From an uncultured Flavobacteriaceae bacterium (GTDB lineage: Bacteria; Bacteroidota; Bacteroidia; Flavobacteriales; Flavobacteriaceae), in the NCBI GenBank assembly GCA_947501845.1, contig CANMXP010000003.1, positions 248,001 to 312,000 of the forward strand: 64,000 nt of DNA. Direction: 5' to 3'. Below, piece by piece: positions 49,379-58,141 of the stretch. Every line of letters begins with the position of its first letter. The stretch's first letter is position 1. The notes beneath the pieces are model-generated. The model was not told the origin of the DNA and made no database searches. It worked only from the letters and a program-made list of their open reading frames with translations. The translations under genes and the position numbers were made by a program.

Positions 49379-50056
49379 GTGGGAAGTAAAAACAAACTCA
49401 GAAGATTTAAAGAAAATGAAACCTTTTCAAACGTATTTCAGCCAACAAGGCATGAATTGGTTGAAGAAGGGTATGAGTTAAGAGCTAAGTGGAGAGCATC
49501 TGTATTTAAAAATGAAAACCCATTAGTATTAGAGCTGGGTTGCGGAAAAGGAGAATATGCTGTAGCGTTGGCAAAAAAATATCCCAATAAGAATTTTATA
49601 GGAATAGATATTAAAGGGGCGCGTTTTTGGAGAGGTGCTAAAACTGCTATAGAAGAAGGTATTCCAAATGTGGCTTTTTTAAGAACTCAAATCGAATTAA
49701 TAGACTATGCTTTTGCAGAAAATGAAGTCGATGAAATTTGGATAACTTTTCCAGATCCGCAAATAAAATATAAGCGGACTAAACATAGGATGACTAATGA
49801 AGCCTTTTTAAAACGCTATAAAAAAATATTGAAAACAGAAGGTGTTGTCAATCTAAAAACCGATAGTGAATTTATGCATGGATACACGCTTGGTTTATTA
49901 CATGGGGCAGGGCATGAAGTACTTTATGCCAATCATAATGTATACAAACAAGAAGGCAGCCCAGAAGAGGTAACAAGCATTCAAACGTTCTACGAATCGC
50001 AATATTTAGAACAAAACAAACCAATTACGTATATTCGATTTAAAATTAAGCATTAG
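49379..50056 (+). CDS. trmB: tRNA (guanine-N7)-methyltransferase
   Basis: 225 residues with a GTG start. It methylates G46 in tRNA variable loops. The SAM motif LELGCGKGEYAVALAKKYP (about 51-69), the DIKGARFWRGAKTA stretch and the signature ITFPDPQIKYKRTKHRM with key Asp and Lys/Arg residues are intact. It overlaps the next gene by one base (TAGTG), so it is cotranscribed with it. Confidence 0.96.
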   Translation: MGSKNKLRRFKENETFSNVFQPTRHELVEEGYELRAKWRASVFKNENPLVLELGCGKGEYAVALAKKYPNKNFIGIDIKGARFWRGAKTAIEEGIPNVAFLRTQIELIDYAFAENEVDEIWITFPDPQIKYKRTKHRMTNEAFLKRYKKILKTEGVVNLKTDSEFMHGYTLGLLHGAGHEVLYANHNVYKQEGSPEEVTSIQTFYESQYLEQNKPITYIRFKIKH

Positions 50057-50685
50057 TGAACATAACTTTTATCTTTATTTTAGGTTTATTTATCGCTCTA
50101 ATAGGTGTTATTCCACCAGGTTTGCTGAACATGACGGCGGCTAAAATAAGCTTAAAAGAAGGACACGCAAGAGGTGTTGTGTTTTCAATAGGTGTCTGTG
50201 TTGTTGTACTACTTCAAACTTATGTTGCTGCAGTTTTTGCAAGATATTTAAGTAAACATTTAGAAGTTGTAGACATTTTACAGCGTGTAGCATTCGTTAT
50301 TTTTGTATTAATAACAGTCTATTTTTTGCTTATAGCAAAATCAAAACACAAACAACAAATTAAGCCTCAAATACGTAGTAAGCATAGTCGGTTTTTCCAA
50401 GGGATATTTCTCTCGGCAATAAACGTATTTCCTATTCCTTACCAAGCATATATGACCATTACTTTGGCATCTTTTGGGTGGATGTCTTTTGATCAAATTA
50501 GTATTATATCATATATGGCAGGAGCAGCTATGGGAACTTTTGTTATGCTGTACATGTACATTTTCTTTTTTGATAAAATAAAGGGAAAGTCGTTTACATC
50601 TCAAAAAAACATGAATTATGTTATTGGAGGTATTACAGCAGTTATTTCTGTTATTACGCTAATTAACATTATCAAAGAAATGTAG
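50056..50685 (+). CDS. LysE family translocator
   Basis: 209 residues with a GTG start overlapping the trmB stop. Six predicted TM helices. The LysE/RhtB family signature GVIPPGLLNMTAAKISLKEGHARG is at about 17-40. These proteins export amino acids or related compounds. Substrate unknown. It is 3 bases upstream of the ATL gene. Confidence 0.88.
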   Translation: MNITFIFILGLFIALIGVIPPGLLNMTAAKISLKEGHARGVVFSIGVCVVVLLQTYVAAVFARYLSKHLEVVDILQRVAFVIFVLITVYFLLIAKSKHKQQIKPQIRSKHSRFFQGIFLSAINVFPIPYQAYMTITLASFGWMSFDQISIISYMAGAAMGTFVMLYMYIFFFDKIKGKSFTSQKNMNYVIGGITAVISVITLINIIKEM

Positions 50686-50688
50686 GCT

Positions 50689-51018
50689 ATGAAACCAGAA
50701 ACTTTAAATTTCTTTGATAAAGTTTATGAGGTTGCGAAACTGATTCCATATGGTAGGGTAACCAGTTATGGTGCCATTGCTAACTATCTGGGTGCGGTAA
50801 GAAGTGCACGTATGGTTGGTTATGCCATGAATGGCTCTGGTGGGAAAGATGTTCCTGCACATCGTGTAGTTAATAGAAAAGGGCTATTAACAGGCAAGCA
50901 TCATTTTGATGGAACTAACCTCATGCAACAATTATTAGAAAGCGAAGGCATAGAGGTGGTAGAAAATCAGATTCAGAATTTGGATGAAGTATTTTGGGAT
51001 CCTTCAAAAGAATTATAA
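50689..51018 (+). CDS. Alkyltransferase-like protein (ATL; MGMT without catalytic Cys)
   Basis: 109 residues, the DNA-binding domain of O6-alkylguanine-DNA alkyltransferase. The helix IPYGRVTSYGAIANYLG (about 19-35), the Arg finger region SARMVGYAMN and the VVNRKG segment are present. The active-site PCHR motif is PAHR (56-59): the alkyl-accepting Cys is replaced by Ala57. Such alkyltransferase-like proteins bind O6-alkylguanine and channel it to nucleotide excision repair in characterised members. Direct repair activity is not possible. It is closely linked to LysE and trmB. Confidence 0.9.
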   Translation: MKPETLNFFDKVYEVAKLIPYGRVTSYGAIANYLGAVRSARMVGYAMNGSGGKDVPAHRVVNRKGLLTGKHHFDGTNLMQQLLESEGIEVVENQIQNLDEVFWDPSKEL

Positions 51019-51135
51019 TTATTTCCTGATTTTCATAAAATTCACAAATAATAGCATATTGGTTTCCTATAAGTAAACTGAATGTTTGTATAAATCATTT
51101 CAATTAAATGCCTTTAAAATCTAAACAATTCACTG

Positions 51136-51143
51136 TATATTTG
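51136..51143 (+). promoter_or_regulatory. Candidate -7 box (TATATTTG) for mrp
   Basis: An exact TAnnTTTG match. It predicts a leader of about 70 bases that contains an inverted repeat AATCCC / GGGATT (51175-51197). Confidence 0.42.
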
Positions 51144-51219
51144 CATTTTAGAATGATTCTTAATTAGTTGAACTAATCCCTATTTTATATCGGGATTTCG
51201 CAAGTATAATTTTTAGTTA

Positions 51220-52356
51220 ATGAAGCTTAATAAACAGGATATATTAAAAGCACTTGAATCTATAACTGTACCAGGTGAAGGGCAAAACATGATTGAAAGC
51301 GGTGCCGTAAAAAATGTCATCACCTTTGGAGATGAGGTTATTGTAGATATTACTATAAAAAACCCTAGCTTACAGGCAAAAAAACGTACCGAGGTAGATA
51401 TTTTAAAAACGATTCATGAGCAGGTTTATGAAAAAGCTAAAATAACAGTAAATGTAAAAGTTGAAGCGCCAGCTAAGCCAAAGGCAAATGTGATTAAAGG
51501 AAAACCTATCCCAGGTATTCAAAATATTGTGGCTGTAGCTTCTGGTAAAGGCGGTGTAGGTAAATCTACTGTAACAGCAAACTTAGCAGTAACTTTAACT
51601 AAAATGGGTTTTAAGGTAGGTGTTTTAGATGCCGATATTTATGGGCCGTCTATTCCTATTATGTTTGATGTAGAAGCTGAAAAACCTTTAGCGGTAAACA
51701 TTGGTGGGAAATCAAAAATGAAACCTATTGAAAATTATGGCGTTAAGGTATTATCTATTGGGTTTTTTACACAGCCTAATCAGGCAGTGGTTTGGAGAGG
51801 TCCTATGGCAGCAAAAGCGTTAAATCAAATGATTTTTGATGCGCATTGGGGAGAACTAGACTTTTTACTTCTGGATTTGCCACCAGGAACAGGTGATATT
51901 CACTTAAGTATTATGCAATCACTTCCAATAACGGGTGCTGTTGTGGTAAGTACGCCTCAAAACGTGGCATTAGCTGATGCTAAGAAAGGAGTAGCGATGT
52001 TTCAACAAGAAAGCATAAATGTACCTGTATTAGGAATTATAGAGAATATGGCTTACTTTACACCAGAAGAGTTGCCAGATAATAAATATTATATCTTTGG
52101 AAAAGAAGGCGCTAAAAATTTATCTGAAGATTTAAAAGTGCCATTTTTAGGAGAATTGCCCTTAGTGCAAAGTATTAGAGAAGCAGGTGATATTGGTCGT
52201 CCAGCAGCTTTACAAACAGCTACTGCATTGGAACAAGCTTTTGAAAAACTGACTCAAAATGTGGTGCAAGAAGTAGTAAGACGAAATGACGATCTGCCTC
52301 CTACCGAAGCAATTAAAATAACAACAATGGCTGGGTGTTCAGCAGTTAAAAAGTAA
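51220..52356 (+). CDS. mrp: Mrp/NBP35 family P-loop ATPase (Fe-S cluster carrier)
   Basis: 378 residues. An N-terminal MIP18/DUF59 domain (about 1-90) is fused to the Mrp ATPase. The deviant Walker A VASGKGGVGKST is near residues 106-117. DADIYGPSIP, DLPPGTGDIHLS and STPQNVALADAKKG follow. The CxxC cluster motif usual near the C-terminal end is not obvious; a single CSAVKK ends the protein. The role is Fe-S cluster transfer or assembly in the cytoplasm. Followed 3 bases later by the NifU-domain gene. Confidence 0.94.
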   Translation: MKLNKQDILKALESITVPGEGQNMIESGAVKNVITFGDEVIVDITIKNPSLQAKKRTEVDILKTIHEQVYEKAKITVNVKVEAPAKPKANVIKGKPIPGIQNIVAVASGKGGVGKSTVTANLAVTLTKMGFKVGVLDADIYGPSIPIMFDVEAEKPLAVNIGGKSKMKPIENYGVKVLSIGFFTQPNQAVVWRGPMAAKALNQMIFDAHWGELDFLLLDLPPGTGDIHLSIMQSLPITGAVVVSTPQNVALADAKKGVAMFQQESINVPVLGIIENMAYFTPEELPDNKYYIFGKEGAKNLSEDLKVPFLGELPLVQSIREAGDIGRPAALQTATALEQAFEKLTQNVVQEVVRRNDDLPPTEAIKITTMAGCSAVKK

Positions 52357-52359
52357 CAG

Positions 52360-52602
52360 ATGACTTCAGAAGAACTTAAAATAAATGTTGAGAAAGCCTT
52401 AGATGAGATCCGTCCGTTTTTACAAAGTGATGGCGGTGATATTTCTTTGCTATCCATAGAAAATGACAATTTAGTTAAGGTGCAATTACAAGGGGCTTGT
52501 GTTGGTTGTAGTGTTAATCAAATGACCTTAAAGTCTGGAGTAGAAATGACCATTAAAAAGTACGCACCTCAAATAGAACAGGTTATTAATATTGAAATTT
52601 AA
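52360..52602 (+). CDS. NifU C-terminal domain (Nfu-type) Fe-S scaffold protein
   Basis: 80 residues. The Nfu domain with the cluster-binding CxxC motif GACVGCSVNQMTLKSGVE (Cys47, Cys50). LQSDGGDISL is the conserved N-terminal segment. It carries or transfers [4Fe-4S]/[2Fe-2S] clusters. Three bases behind mrp, so it is cotranscribed; the two act in the same process. Confidence 0.95.
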   Translation: MTSEELKINVEKALDEIRPFLQSDGGDISLLSIENDNLVKVQLQGACVGCSVNQMTLKSGVEMTIKKYAPQIEQVINIEI

Positions 52603-52666
52603 TCTCTTTTTTCTAATTCCTACTAAAATAATAGGAAAAACTTACCTTCAAATAATTCAGAAAGTT

Positions 52667-52674
52667 TAAATTTG
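52667..52674 (+). promoter_or_regulatory. Candidate -7 box (TAAATTTG) for ferredoxin gene
   Basis: An exact TAnnTTTG match 48 bases before the ATG at 52723. It lies in the 120-base gap after the NifU gene. Confidence 0.42.
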
Positions 52675-52722
52675 CGGCACGAATTGTGAAATGCTTTTAA
52701 CTAAAAGTATAAAAATTTAACA

Positions 52723-53052
52723 ATGGAAGACATTAATATAAAAATAACAGATAGAGATGGTGTGACTCACGATATAGTAGCACCAACAGATATGGCAATG
52801 AACCTTATGGAAGTTGTAAGGTCTTATGAACTAGCTCCAGAAGGTACCATTGGTGTTTGCGGAGGTATGGCTATGTGTGCGTCCTGTCAATGTTATGTGT
52901 TAAGTGAAACTGAATTGCCAGAAATGAGCGACGATGAAGAAGCTATGCTATCTGAAGCTTTTGATGTAAAAGACAATAGCCGCTTAGGTTGCCAGATCCA
53001 AATGACTCCAGATATGGAGGGGCTTGAAGTCGAGTTGGCTCCAGAAAGTTAA
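52723..53052 (+). CDS. 2Fe-2S ferredoxin (adrenodoxin-like)
   Basis: 109 residues. The ligand pattern C-x5-C-x2-C is at Cys46, Cys52 and Cys55 and the fourth Cys is Cys90, the spacing of adrenodoxin-type ferredoxins. Cys57 is an extra residue beside the cluster. Acidic helix EMSDDEEAMLSEAF lies between, as in Isc-type ferredoxins. It transfers electrons, probably for Fe-S cluster synthesis or a P450-type enzyme. Its place behind mrp and nfu supports the former. Confidence 0.94.
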   Translation: MEDINIKITDRDGVTHDIVAPTDMAMNLMEVVRSYELAPEGTIGVCGGMAMCASCQCYVLSETELPEMSDDEEAMLSEAFDVKDNSRLGCQIQMTPDMEGLEVELAPES

Positions 53053-53071
53053 TACTTTAAAATTTCTAGCT

Positions 53072-53425
53072 ATGAGAAAGACCATTTTTTTAGCATTATC
53101 ACTGTTTTTATGTTTGTCTTTTGCACCTCATATTGATAAACTTATTGGTAAATGGCATGTTGAAAAGGTTATTTTGGAAGACGGAAAGGAAACCGAAGGG
53201 TTTAAGTTTTTAGAGTTTTTAAAAGATGGAAGCATACAAGGAGGGACTATAGGGAAAAAAGCTTCAAAGTTTGGTAAATGGAGTTATGATGAAGAGGATA
53301 ATATATTGACTTTAAGCTCTGAAAAAGAAAGAGGAGATGATGGAGATTATAAGGTATTAAAGTTGACAGATAGTTTATTGATTATAGAAAAAGATATGGT
53401 AGAAATTCATTTGAAAAAGAGTTGA
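53072..53425 (+). CDS. Lipocalin-like secreted protein
   Basis: 117 residues from the ATG at 53072, which follows the ferredoxin stop by 19 bases; an upstream frame start (53024) would overlap the ferredoxin. Signal peptide MRKTIFLALSLFLCLSFAPH. The mature part is a short set of beta-strands beginning DKLIGKWHVEKVILEDGKE, the lipocalin-like start (G-x-W), with EIHLKK at the end. The function is unknown; periplasmic or surface. Confidence 0.75.
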   Translation: MRKTIFLALSLFLCLSFAPHIDKLIGKWHVEKVILEDGKETEGFKFLEFLKDGSIQGGTIGKKASKFGKWSYDEEDNILTLSSEKERGDDGDYKVLKLTDSLLIIEKDMVEIHLKKS

Positions 53426-53485
53426 GTAATAAATACACCTAGTTGAAGTGCCTTTGTGCTAGTTTCTACATATTTAAAGGCGTAA

Positions 53486-54280
53486 TTACCACCAAACCAA
53501 GAATATTTTTTTCAATTCACCATTTCTTAATTTCACCCAACAAAGCGGAGAAAATTGCTGTTTAAAATAGTCTTCAGCAACAATTTTAAATTCGTCGGAG
53601 TTTAACCACTTTACATTTGTATATGGAATTATAAGCCAATCTTTCTTTTGCGGGATGCAAAATTTACAATCATTAAATTGGTCTAGCTGATTTTTGTTGA
53701 TATAGAAACCAGTAATACAATCGTTATTTAGAGTTTTAAGTTGTATGTCTCGATTTGTAAGAGGTACAAATAACTGCGCTTTAAAGTAGACCTCTTGCGA
53801 AATATCTTGAGCCTTTAGATTGAAGTTGTTTAGATAATCTTTACATTCTAACGCATGTAAAAGAGGCAATTGTTTATCTTTTAATTTAGTAATTTTTTCT
53901 TTTAAAGAATCTTTTCTGTTGGGGCCAATAAAATGTTCAATTTCAGTTTCTCCAATTGAGGCATCGTATACATAGAATTTATAAACAACCTCTAAATGAA
54001 TGGGTTTGTTATTTTTAAGAAGTAAGCAGTCAAGTTCTCCTAAAGTTACTTTGTTATTTTGAATTTGGATATTTTCTACTAAAATGGAAATGTTTTTATG
54101 TTGTTCTAATTCAAAGGAAACAAGTCGCTCAACGTATTTTCCTAAGCGTAGTTTTTCATCAATACTGATGTCAATTTTGTCGGATTTAGATATGATTTCA
54201 AACGAGTTTAAATTACAAACGACATTATCTTTCCATAAAGAAGGCGTATTTAAAAAGCCTTCATATCGTTTTTGAAGCAT
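53486..54280 (-). CDS. DUF1853 family protein
   Basis: 264 residues of the DUF1853 family. The conserved part is KYVERLVSFELEQHKNI, then VTLGELDCLLLKNNKPIHLEVVYKF. The Asp...Glu-x-x-x-Lys arrangement resembles a PD-(D/E)XK nuclease core. HFIGPNRKDSLKEKITKLKD follows. The family has no demonstrated function; a nuclease-like role is possible. It lies 20 bases downstream of the metallophosphoesterase gene on the same strand, so the two may be cotranscribed. Confidence 0.85.
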   Translation of the reverse strand: MLQKRYEGFLNTPSLWKDNVVCNLNSFEIISKSDKIDISIDEKLRLGKYVERLVSFELEQHKNISILVENIQIQNNKVTLGELDCLLLKNNKPIHLEVVYKFYVYDASIGETEIEHFIGPNRKDSLKEKITKLKDKQLPLLHALECKDYLNNFNLKAQDISQEVYFKAQLFVPLTNRDIQLKTLNNDCITGFYINKNQLDQFNDCKFCIPQKKDWLIIPYTNVKWLNSDEFKIVAEDYFKQQFSPLCWVKLRNGELKKIFLVWW

Positions 54281-54300
54281 TGGTATAAATCGTGAAATAG

Positions 54301-55200
54301 TTATTCGGTTTTATAATCAATCAATTTTCTAGGATCTTCAAGTACTGTTCTAATAATTTGAAGTGTACCATTTTCTCTAGTCGCGATATGCCATTTTATC
54401 AAAGAAATAGAACCATTTTCAATTTCAATACCCGTAATACTTCTGGGGTGTACGCAGCTGCCATCATTAAAAAAAGCAATATCCCCAGGTTCTGGAAAGC
54501 GGGGTCTATGCGTATGCCCAACAATGGTTAATAAATTGTTATTTTCAGAAATCCACTTTTTGGTTCGACGCTCAACTTTGATGAGTTCTTTATAGTTTTT
54601 GGCAGGGCTTGTGGGATCTGCAATTCCCATAACATTTAGAGGTTTCCAAAGTATACGGACCATAAACCGACTCCATTTCCAAAACAAAAAATTCCACCAA
54701 TCTGCCTGATGGCCATGGGTTAAAAAAAGTTCTTGTTGTGTTTCGGAATGTTTTAAAACAATAGCTTCGTTGTATGTAATATCCCCAAAAAGTTCTACAT
54801 CTTCACCAACTTTCGGGTCAAAATAAGAAGATAAATGTTTTTTTACATAATTTGGATTTCTGTACACCATATCATGGTTGCCCCAAATCATATGTAATTT
54901 ACGCTCTTTATGAAATTGTTTCATAAGCATAAACACATTTTTGTGTGCATTTAAAATAGATGCAAACGAAATGTTTTCCCAAAGTTCGTCGCCATCTCCC
55001 AATTCACAATACTGAAAACCTTCTTTGTAATAATGCTTCAATGCATGAAAGTAGATATTTCGGTTATTAGCAAAATCATCTGCAAAGCTATTGTCCCCAC
55101 GATGACAATCACTAAATAGGATGAACTTACTATTGTTATTAAATTCAACAACTTTAGCATTTTTATAAGCGCGGTCTAATCGTTTTTTTGATGAAAACAT
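54301..55200 (-). CDS. Metallophosphoesterase
   Basis: 299 residues. The calcineurin-like phosphoesterase motifs are in order: SDCHRGD (D-x-H, about residue 30), ELGDGDELWEN (GD-x-x-D), WGNHDM (GNHD), THGHQADWW and VGHTHRP (GHTH). The metal site is complete. The substrate is unknown; it resembles UDP-2,3-diacylglucosamine pyrophosphatase only loosely. Cytoplasmic, as no signal peptide is visible. It begins a leftward pair with the DUF1853 gene. Confidence 0.9.
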   Translation of the reverse strand: MFSSKKRLDRAYKNAKVVEFNNNSKFILFSDCHRGDNSFADDFANNRNIYFHALKHYYKEGFQYCELGDGDELWENISFASILNAHKNVFMLMKQFHKERKLHMIWGNHDMVYRNPNYVKKHLSSYFDPKVGEDVELFGDITYNEAIVLKHSETQQELFLTHGHQADWWNFLFWKWSRFMVRILWKPLNVMGIADPTSPAKNYKELIKVERRTKKWISENNNLLTIVGHTHRPRFPEPGDIAFFNDGSCVHPRSITGIEIENGSISLIKWHIATRENGTLQIIRTVLEDPRKLIDYKTE

Positions 55201-55215
55201 GAAGTAAAAGTAAAC

Positions 55216-55246
55216 AAAAAAGCGTTTCTGTATGAAACGCTTTTTA
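55216..55246 (-). terminator. Intrinsic terminator after the SDR gene
   Basis: A 12-bp perfect stem (AAAAAGCGTTTC / GAAACGCTTTTT), 5-base loop, with T-rich sequence on the minus strand. It ends the leftward transcript of the SDR gene. Confidence 0.82.
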
Positions 55247-55302
55247 AAATCATATAATTTTAAGAATGACGCGATGTTGTTATTCCACTGGGTCAGTCAT
55301 AA

Positions 55303-56022
55303 TTAGGGGTTTGTAGACCATAAAGCGGCACTTTTAAGCATGGCTCTTCTTGGAAGTTTTAAGCCAGCAAGTATTAATTCTGCAAAATCTTCTGGTTGCA
55401 GTACGTTGTCTTGTGATCCTTTATTTGCGATACCTAATTCAATGGTCATATCAGATTCTATGGTGCTTGGTGTTAATGTATTCACTCTAATGTTGTTTTT
55501 ACGAACTTCCTTCATTAGAGATTCAGACATGCCTATAACGGCGAACTTTGATGCCGAATAAGCAGATATGTTGGCATTTCCATTTAATCCTGCTGTAGAA
55601 GACACATTAATAATATCACCTTCATTTTTGCTTATTAAGTGCGGTAAAACTTCTTTAGTCACATAATACATTCCCATAACATTGGTTTGAATCATTTCGC
55701 TCCATTGTTCTACTGGCATATCATTAAAAGAGCCAATAGCTGCAATCCCTGCATTATTTACTAAAATATCTACACCATCTAAGGTGCTGATGATATTTTT
55801 AATATTACTTTTTACTTCCTCGTAATTTCCAACATCAAATACAGCATAAGTAACATTTACACCAAATACCTCTAATTCTGCAACAGTTTCTTTTAAAACC
55901 TTTTCATTTCTACCTGTTATGGCAATATCTATTCCTTCTTTAGCGAATGCTATGGCTGTTGCTTTTCCTAAGCCTCTACTACCTCCAGTAATAATGGCTT
56001 TTTTATGTTTTAAATTGCTCAT
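55303..56022 (-). CDS. Short-chain dehydrogenase (3-ketoacyl-ACP reductase-like)
   Basis: 239 residues, classical SDR. The cofactor motif ITGGSRGLGKATAIAFA (about 10-26), NNAGIAA and the catalytic Ser and Tyr-x-x-x-Lys in NVSSTAGLNGN and AYSASKFA are intact. It is usually annotated as FabG-like, but the real substrate is uncertain. The C-terminus LWSTNP is typical of the flavobacterial branch. It lies 27 bases downstream of the propeller-Dabb gene. Confidence 0.9.
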   Translation of the reverse strand: MSNLKHKKAIITGGSRGLGKATAIAFAKEGIDIAITGRNEKVLKETVAELEVFGVNVTYAVFDVGNYEEVKSNIKNIISTLDGVDILVNNAGIAAIGSFNDMPVEQWSEMIQTNVMGMYYVTKEVLPHLISKNEGDIINVSSTAGLNGNANISAYSASKFAVIGMSESLMKEVRKNNIRVNTLTPSTIESDMTIELGIANKGSQDNVLQPEDFAELILAGLKLPRRAMLKSAALWSTNP

Positions 56023-56049
56023 TTATTCTTGTTCTTTAGAAATTCAAAA

Positions 56050-57564
56050 TTACTTTTTTGTCCAATAATCCATTACTAAAACACCACCAATAATGGGGCC
56101 TACTTTACTAATAAGGTCTAAATGTGCTTTGTGAAATAAGTAAATTTCTCTGGCATGTTCGTCATTAAAGGTTAAGGTAAAACAATGTGTAAAACCATCA
56201 CTATGTCCTTCAGTACTATCATTTACTCCCCATTCTATATTGGCTATTTCTGGGATTTGTTTTTTAAGATCCAAAAATGTTTTAATTGCTTCATCTATTT
56301 GCTCTTGGGTAGCTTCTTCTTTATATTTTAGGTTTACTATGTGTCTTAAAACTTTTCCGTCTCTATTTATTTTAGGAGCTATTTTATAGGTAGCTACCTT
56401 TCCAAAATCAAACCTAAAAGAACCTGCAATTAAGAAATTTTCGCCATCTATTTCATGAGATCTTAAACCATAATAAATAGAGAAACCAGTTTCTAAATAG
56501 TTTATAGGTGTTAAGATACCTTCTTTACTTAATTTACATAATTGTATGCTTTCATCATCTCTGGTGCCTACTGCTATTATTGCTTCGTTATCATTTACAG
56601 AAACCACTTCTATTCTAGTTTGCCCTTGAAGTTTTGTGGTTTCATCATCTTTTAAAACAGAATGAGGTACTAAAGCCCCTTTGTTATTCGCTTTAAAAAC
56701 ACTTACAGCATCACCGTGATACACAAAATCTGTCTTTTTAATAAAACCACCTCGTTTATAATATTTATGGTGTCTATGCCCAACAATTACATAGTTGTTG
56801 TCGCCTATAGTAATCCCATTTACTGGATAAGCCCCTGTTAAGAATCTATCTTTGGTGTTATCACTTATATTGTTCACGTTTTTAAACGTACCATTGTTGT
56901 AAATTCTAAAGCTACTAACGCCGCTATCTTGAAACCCGCTTGTATATAAAAACGTTTTACCTTTAATTTTATGTACATACATACCAATAATGCCATCTGT
57001 ATGAAGCTTATCATCATCTTTCATGGATTGTACATGCGTTAGCTTACCATCGTCATGTATTTTAAAACAGCTTAATCCAGGTGTTTCTTCTAAACCTCCA
57101 ATAAATAAGTAAGATGCATTTTTCATATGAACTACCTGAAGTGTAATAGCAACAGCAAGATGAGTATCTTCTGTATCCTCTACTAAAGCAACACGTTCTA
57201 TAGATCCGTTATCTAAAATTTTAAAGGTTTCAATAACGTTCCCATATTTATTGGCTACAAATAAAAAATCTGTACCATTAATATTATCAGCTACCATACC
57301 TCTTGCAGGCCCTTTTTGCTTGTATAATTCATGGTTGCTAATAGGCGTAAGAACGCCTTTTTTGTCTAGACTATACACATCAATGTTTCCAAAACCTCCA
57401 ACATACACATAATCTGAACCTCCTTTTTTATAGCTGGTTACGGTTACTGTATTTTTTGCTGAAATGTTCTTGAAATCTTTGCGGTAAAGCATTAAATCAT
57501 CAGAGGTCTGAGCGAGACAAGCGTGAGATAAAAACAATGCTAAAATGAAAAGTGCTTTTTTCAT
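56050..57564 (-). CDS. Secreted beta-propeller protein with C-terminal Dabb domain
   Basis: 504 residues from the ATG at 57564, which begins a clear signal peptide (MKKALFILALFLSHACLAQ). Residues about 25-395 show repeated blades of a beta-propeller (VYVGGFGNIDVYSLDKKGVL, FLFVANKYGNVIETF and similar). The last about 100 residues are a Dabb (stress-responsive A/B barrel) domain (RHIVNLKYKEEATQEQIDEA, then GHSDGFTHCFTLTFNDEHAR). Fusion of the two is unusual. Cytoplasmic or exported roles of Dabb proteins are poorly known. 30 bases downstream of the GlcG gene; probably cotranscribed. Confidence 0.85.
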   Translation of the reverse strand: MKKALFILALFLSHACLAQTSDDLMLYRKDFKNISAKNTVTVTSYKKGGSDYVYVGGFGNIDVYSLDKKGVLTPISNHELYKQKGPARGMVADNINGTDFLFVANKYGNVIETFKILDNGSIERVALVEDTEDTHLAVAITLQVVHMKNASYLFIGGLEETPGLSCFKIHDDGKLTHVQSMKDDDKLHTDGIIGMYVHKIKGKTFLYTSGFQDSGVSSFRIYNNGTFKNVNNISDNTKDRFLTGAYPVNGITIGDNNYVIVGHRHHKYYKRGGFIKKTDFVYHGDAVSVFKANNKGALVPHSVLKDDETTKLQGQTRIEVVSVNDNEAIIAVGTRDDESIQLCKLSKEGILTPINYLETGFSIYYGLRSHEIDGENFLIAGSFRFDFGKVATYKIAPKINRDGKVLRHIVNLKYKEEATQEQIDEAIKTFLDLKKQIPEIANIEWGVNDSTEGHSDGFTHCFTLTFNDEHAREIYLFHKAHLDLISKVGPIIGGVLVMDYWTKK

Positions 57565-57594
57565 GAGTTTAAATATTTTATGTTTCAAATTTAA

Positions 57595-58089
57595 TTAATC
57601 TATAATTGATTTTGCTCCCGCTGTGGCAATAGCTCTATCTTGTTCTATAGTGCCACCACTTACTCCAATGGCTCCAATAATTTTGCCGTCTTTGTTTTTA
57701 ATGGGTAAGCCACCAGGAAAAGTAATTAAACCATCATTTGAATGTTCTATATTGTAAATAATGCCTCCAGGTTGTGTTAGTTCTCCCAATTTTCCAGTAT
57801 CGATGTTAAAATATCTTGCGGTTTTGGCTTTTTTAATGGCTACATCTATGCTTCCTAAAAAAGACTCATCCATCCTTATAAATGCTTTTAAGTTAGCTCC
57901 AGCGTCTACAATTGCTATATTGACCAATACTTTTGAATCTTCAGCTTTTTTTTTAGCAGCTAGAAGTGCTTTAAAAGCTTCGTCATGTGTAATCTCGTTA
58001 GTTATTTGGGCATGTGTTGCATTTGATAGCAATGTTAGTGTAAATGTAATGATACAAATACAAGTTTTTGAATACTTAAGTAAGTTCAT
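57595..58089 (-). CDS. GlcG/HbpS-like haem-binding domain protein
   Basis: 164 residues. A signal peptide (about 27 residues, ending THAQ) precedes a GlcG/HbpS domain (ALLAAKKKAEDSKVLVNIAIVDAGANLKAFI, then GGLPIKNKDGKIIGAIGVSG). Secreted HbpS binds haem in Streptomyces. The role here is unknown, but a periplasmic or extracellular location is likely. First gene of a leftward group with the propeller-Dabb protein and the SDR. A palindrome lies 53 bases upstream. Confidence 0.9.
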   Translation of the reverse strand: MNLLKYSKTCICIITFTLTLLSNATHAQITNEITHDEAFKALLAAKKKAEDSKVLVNIAIVDAGANLKAFIRMDESFLGSIDVAIKKAKTARYFNIDTGKLGELTQPGGIIYNIEHSNDGLITFPGGLPIKNKDGKIIGAIGVSGGTIEQDRAIATAGAKSIID

Positions 58090-58141
58090 AGTTATGTTTA
58101 TAATTTGATACTACAAAAATTATAAACCATCGTTAGAAAAT

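Noticed and set aside
53024-53071. Earlier start of the lipocalin-like gene
   Set aside because: It would overlap the ferredoxin gene and hide the signal peptide.
57761-58108. Antisense ORF of 115 codons over the GlcG gene
   Set aside because: The minus-strand gene has a signal peptide and a recognised domain; the plus frame has neither.
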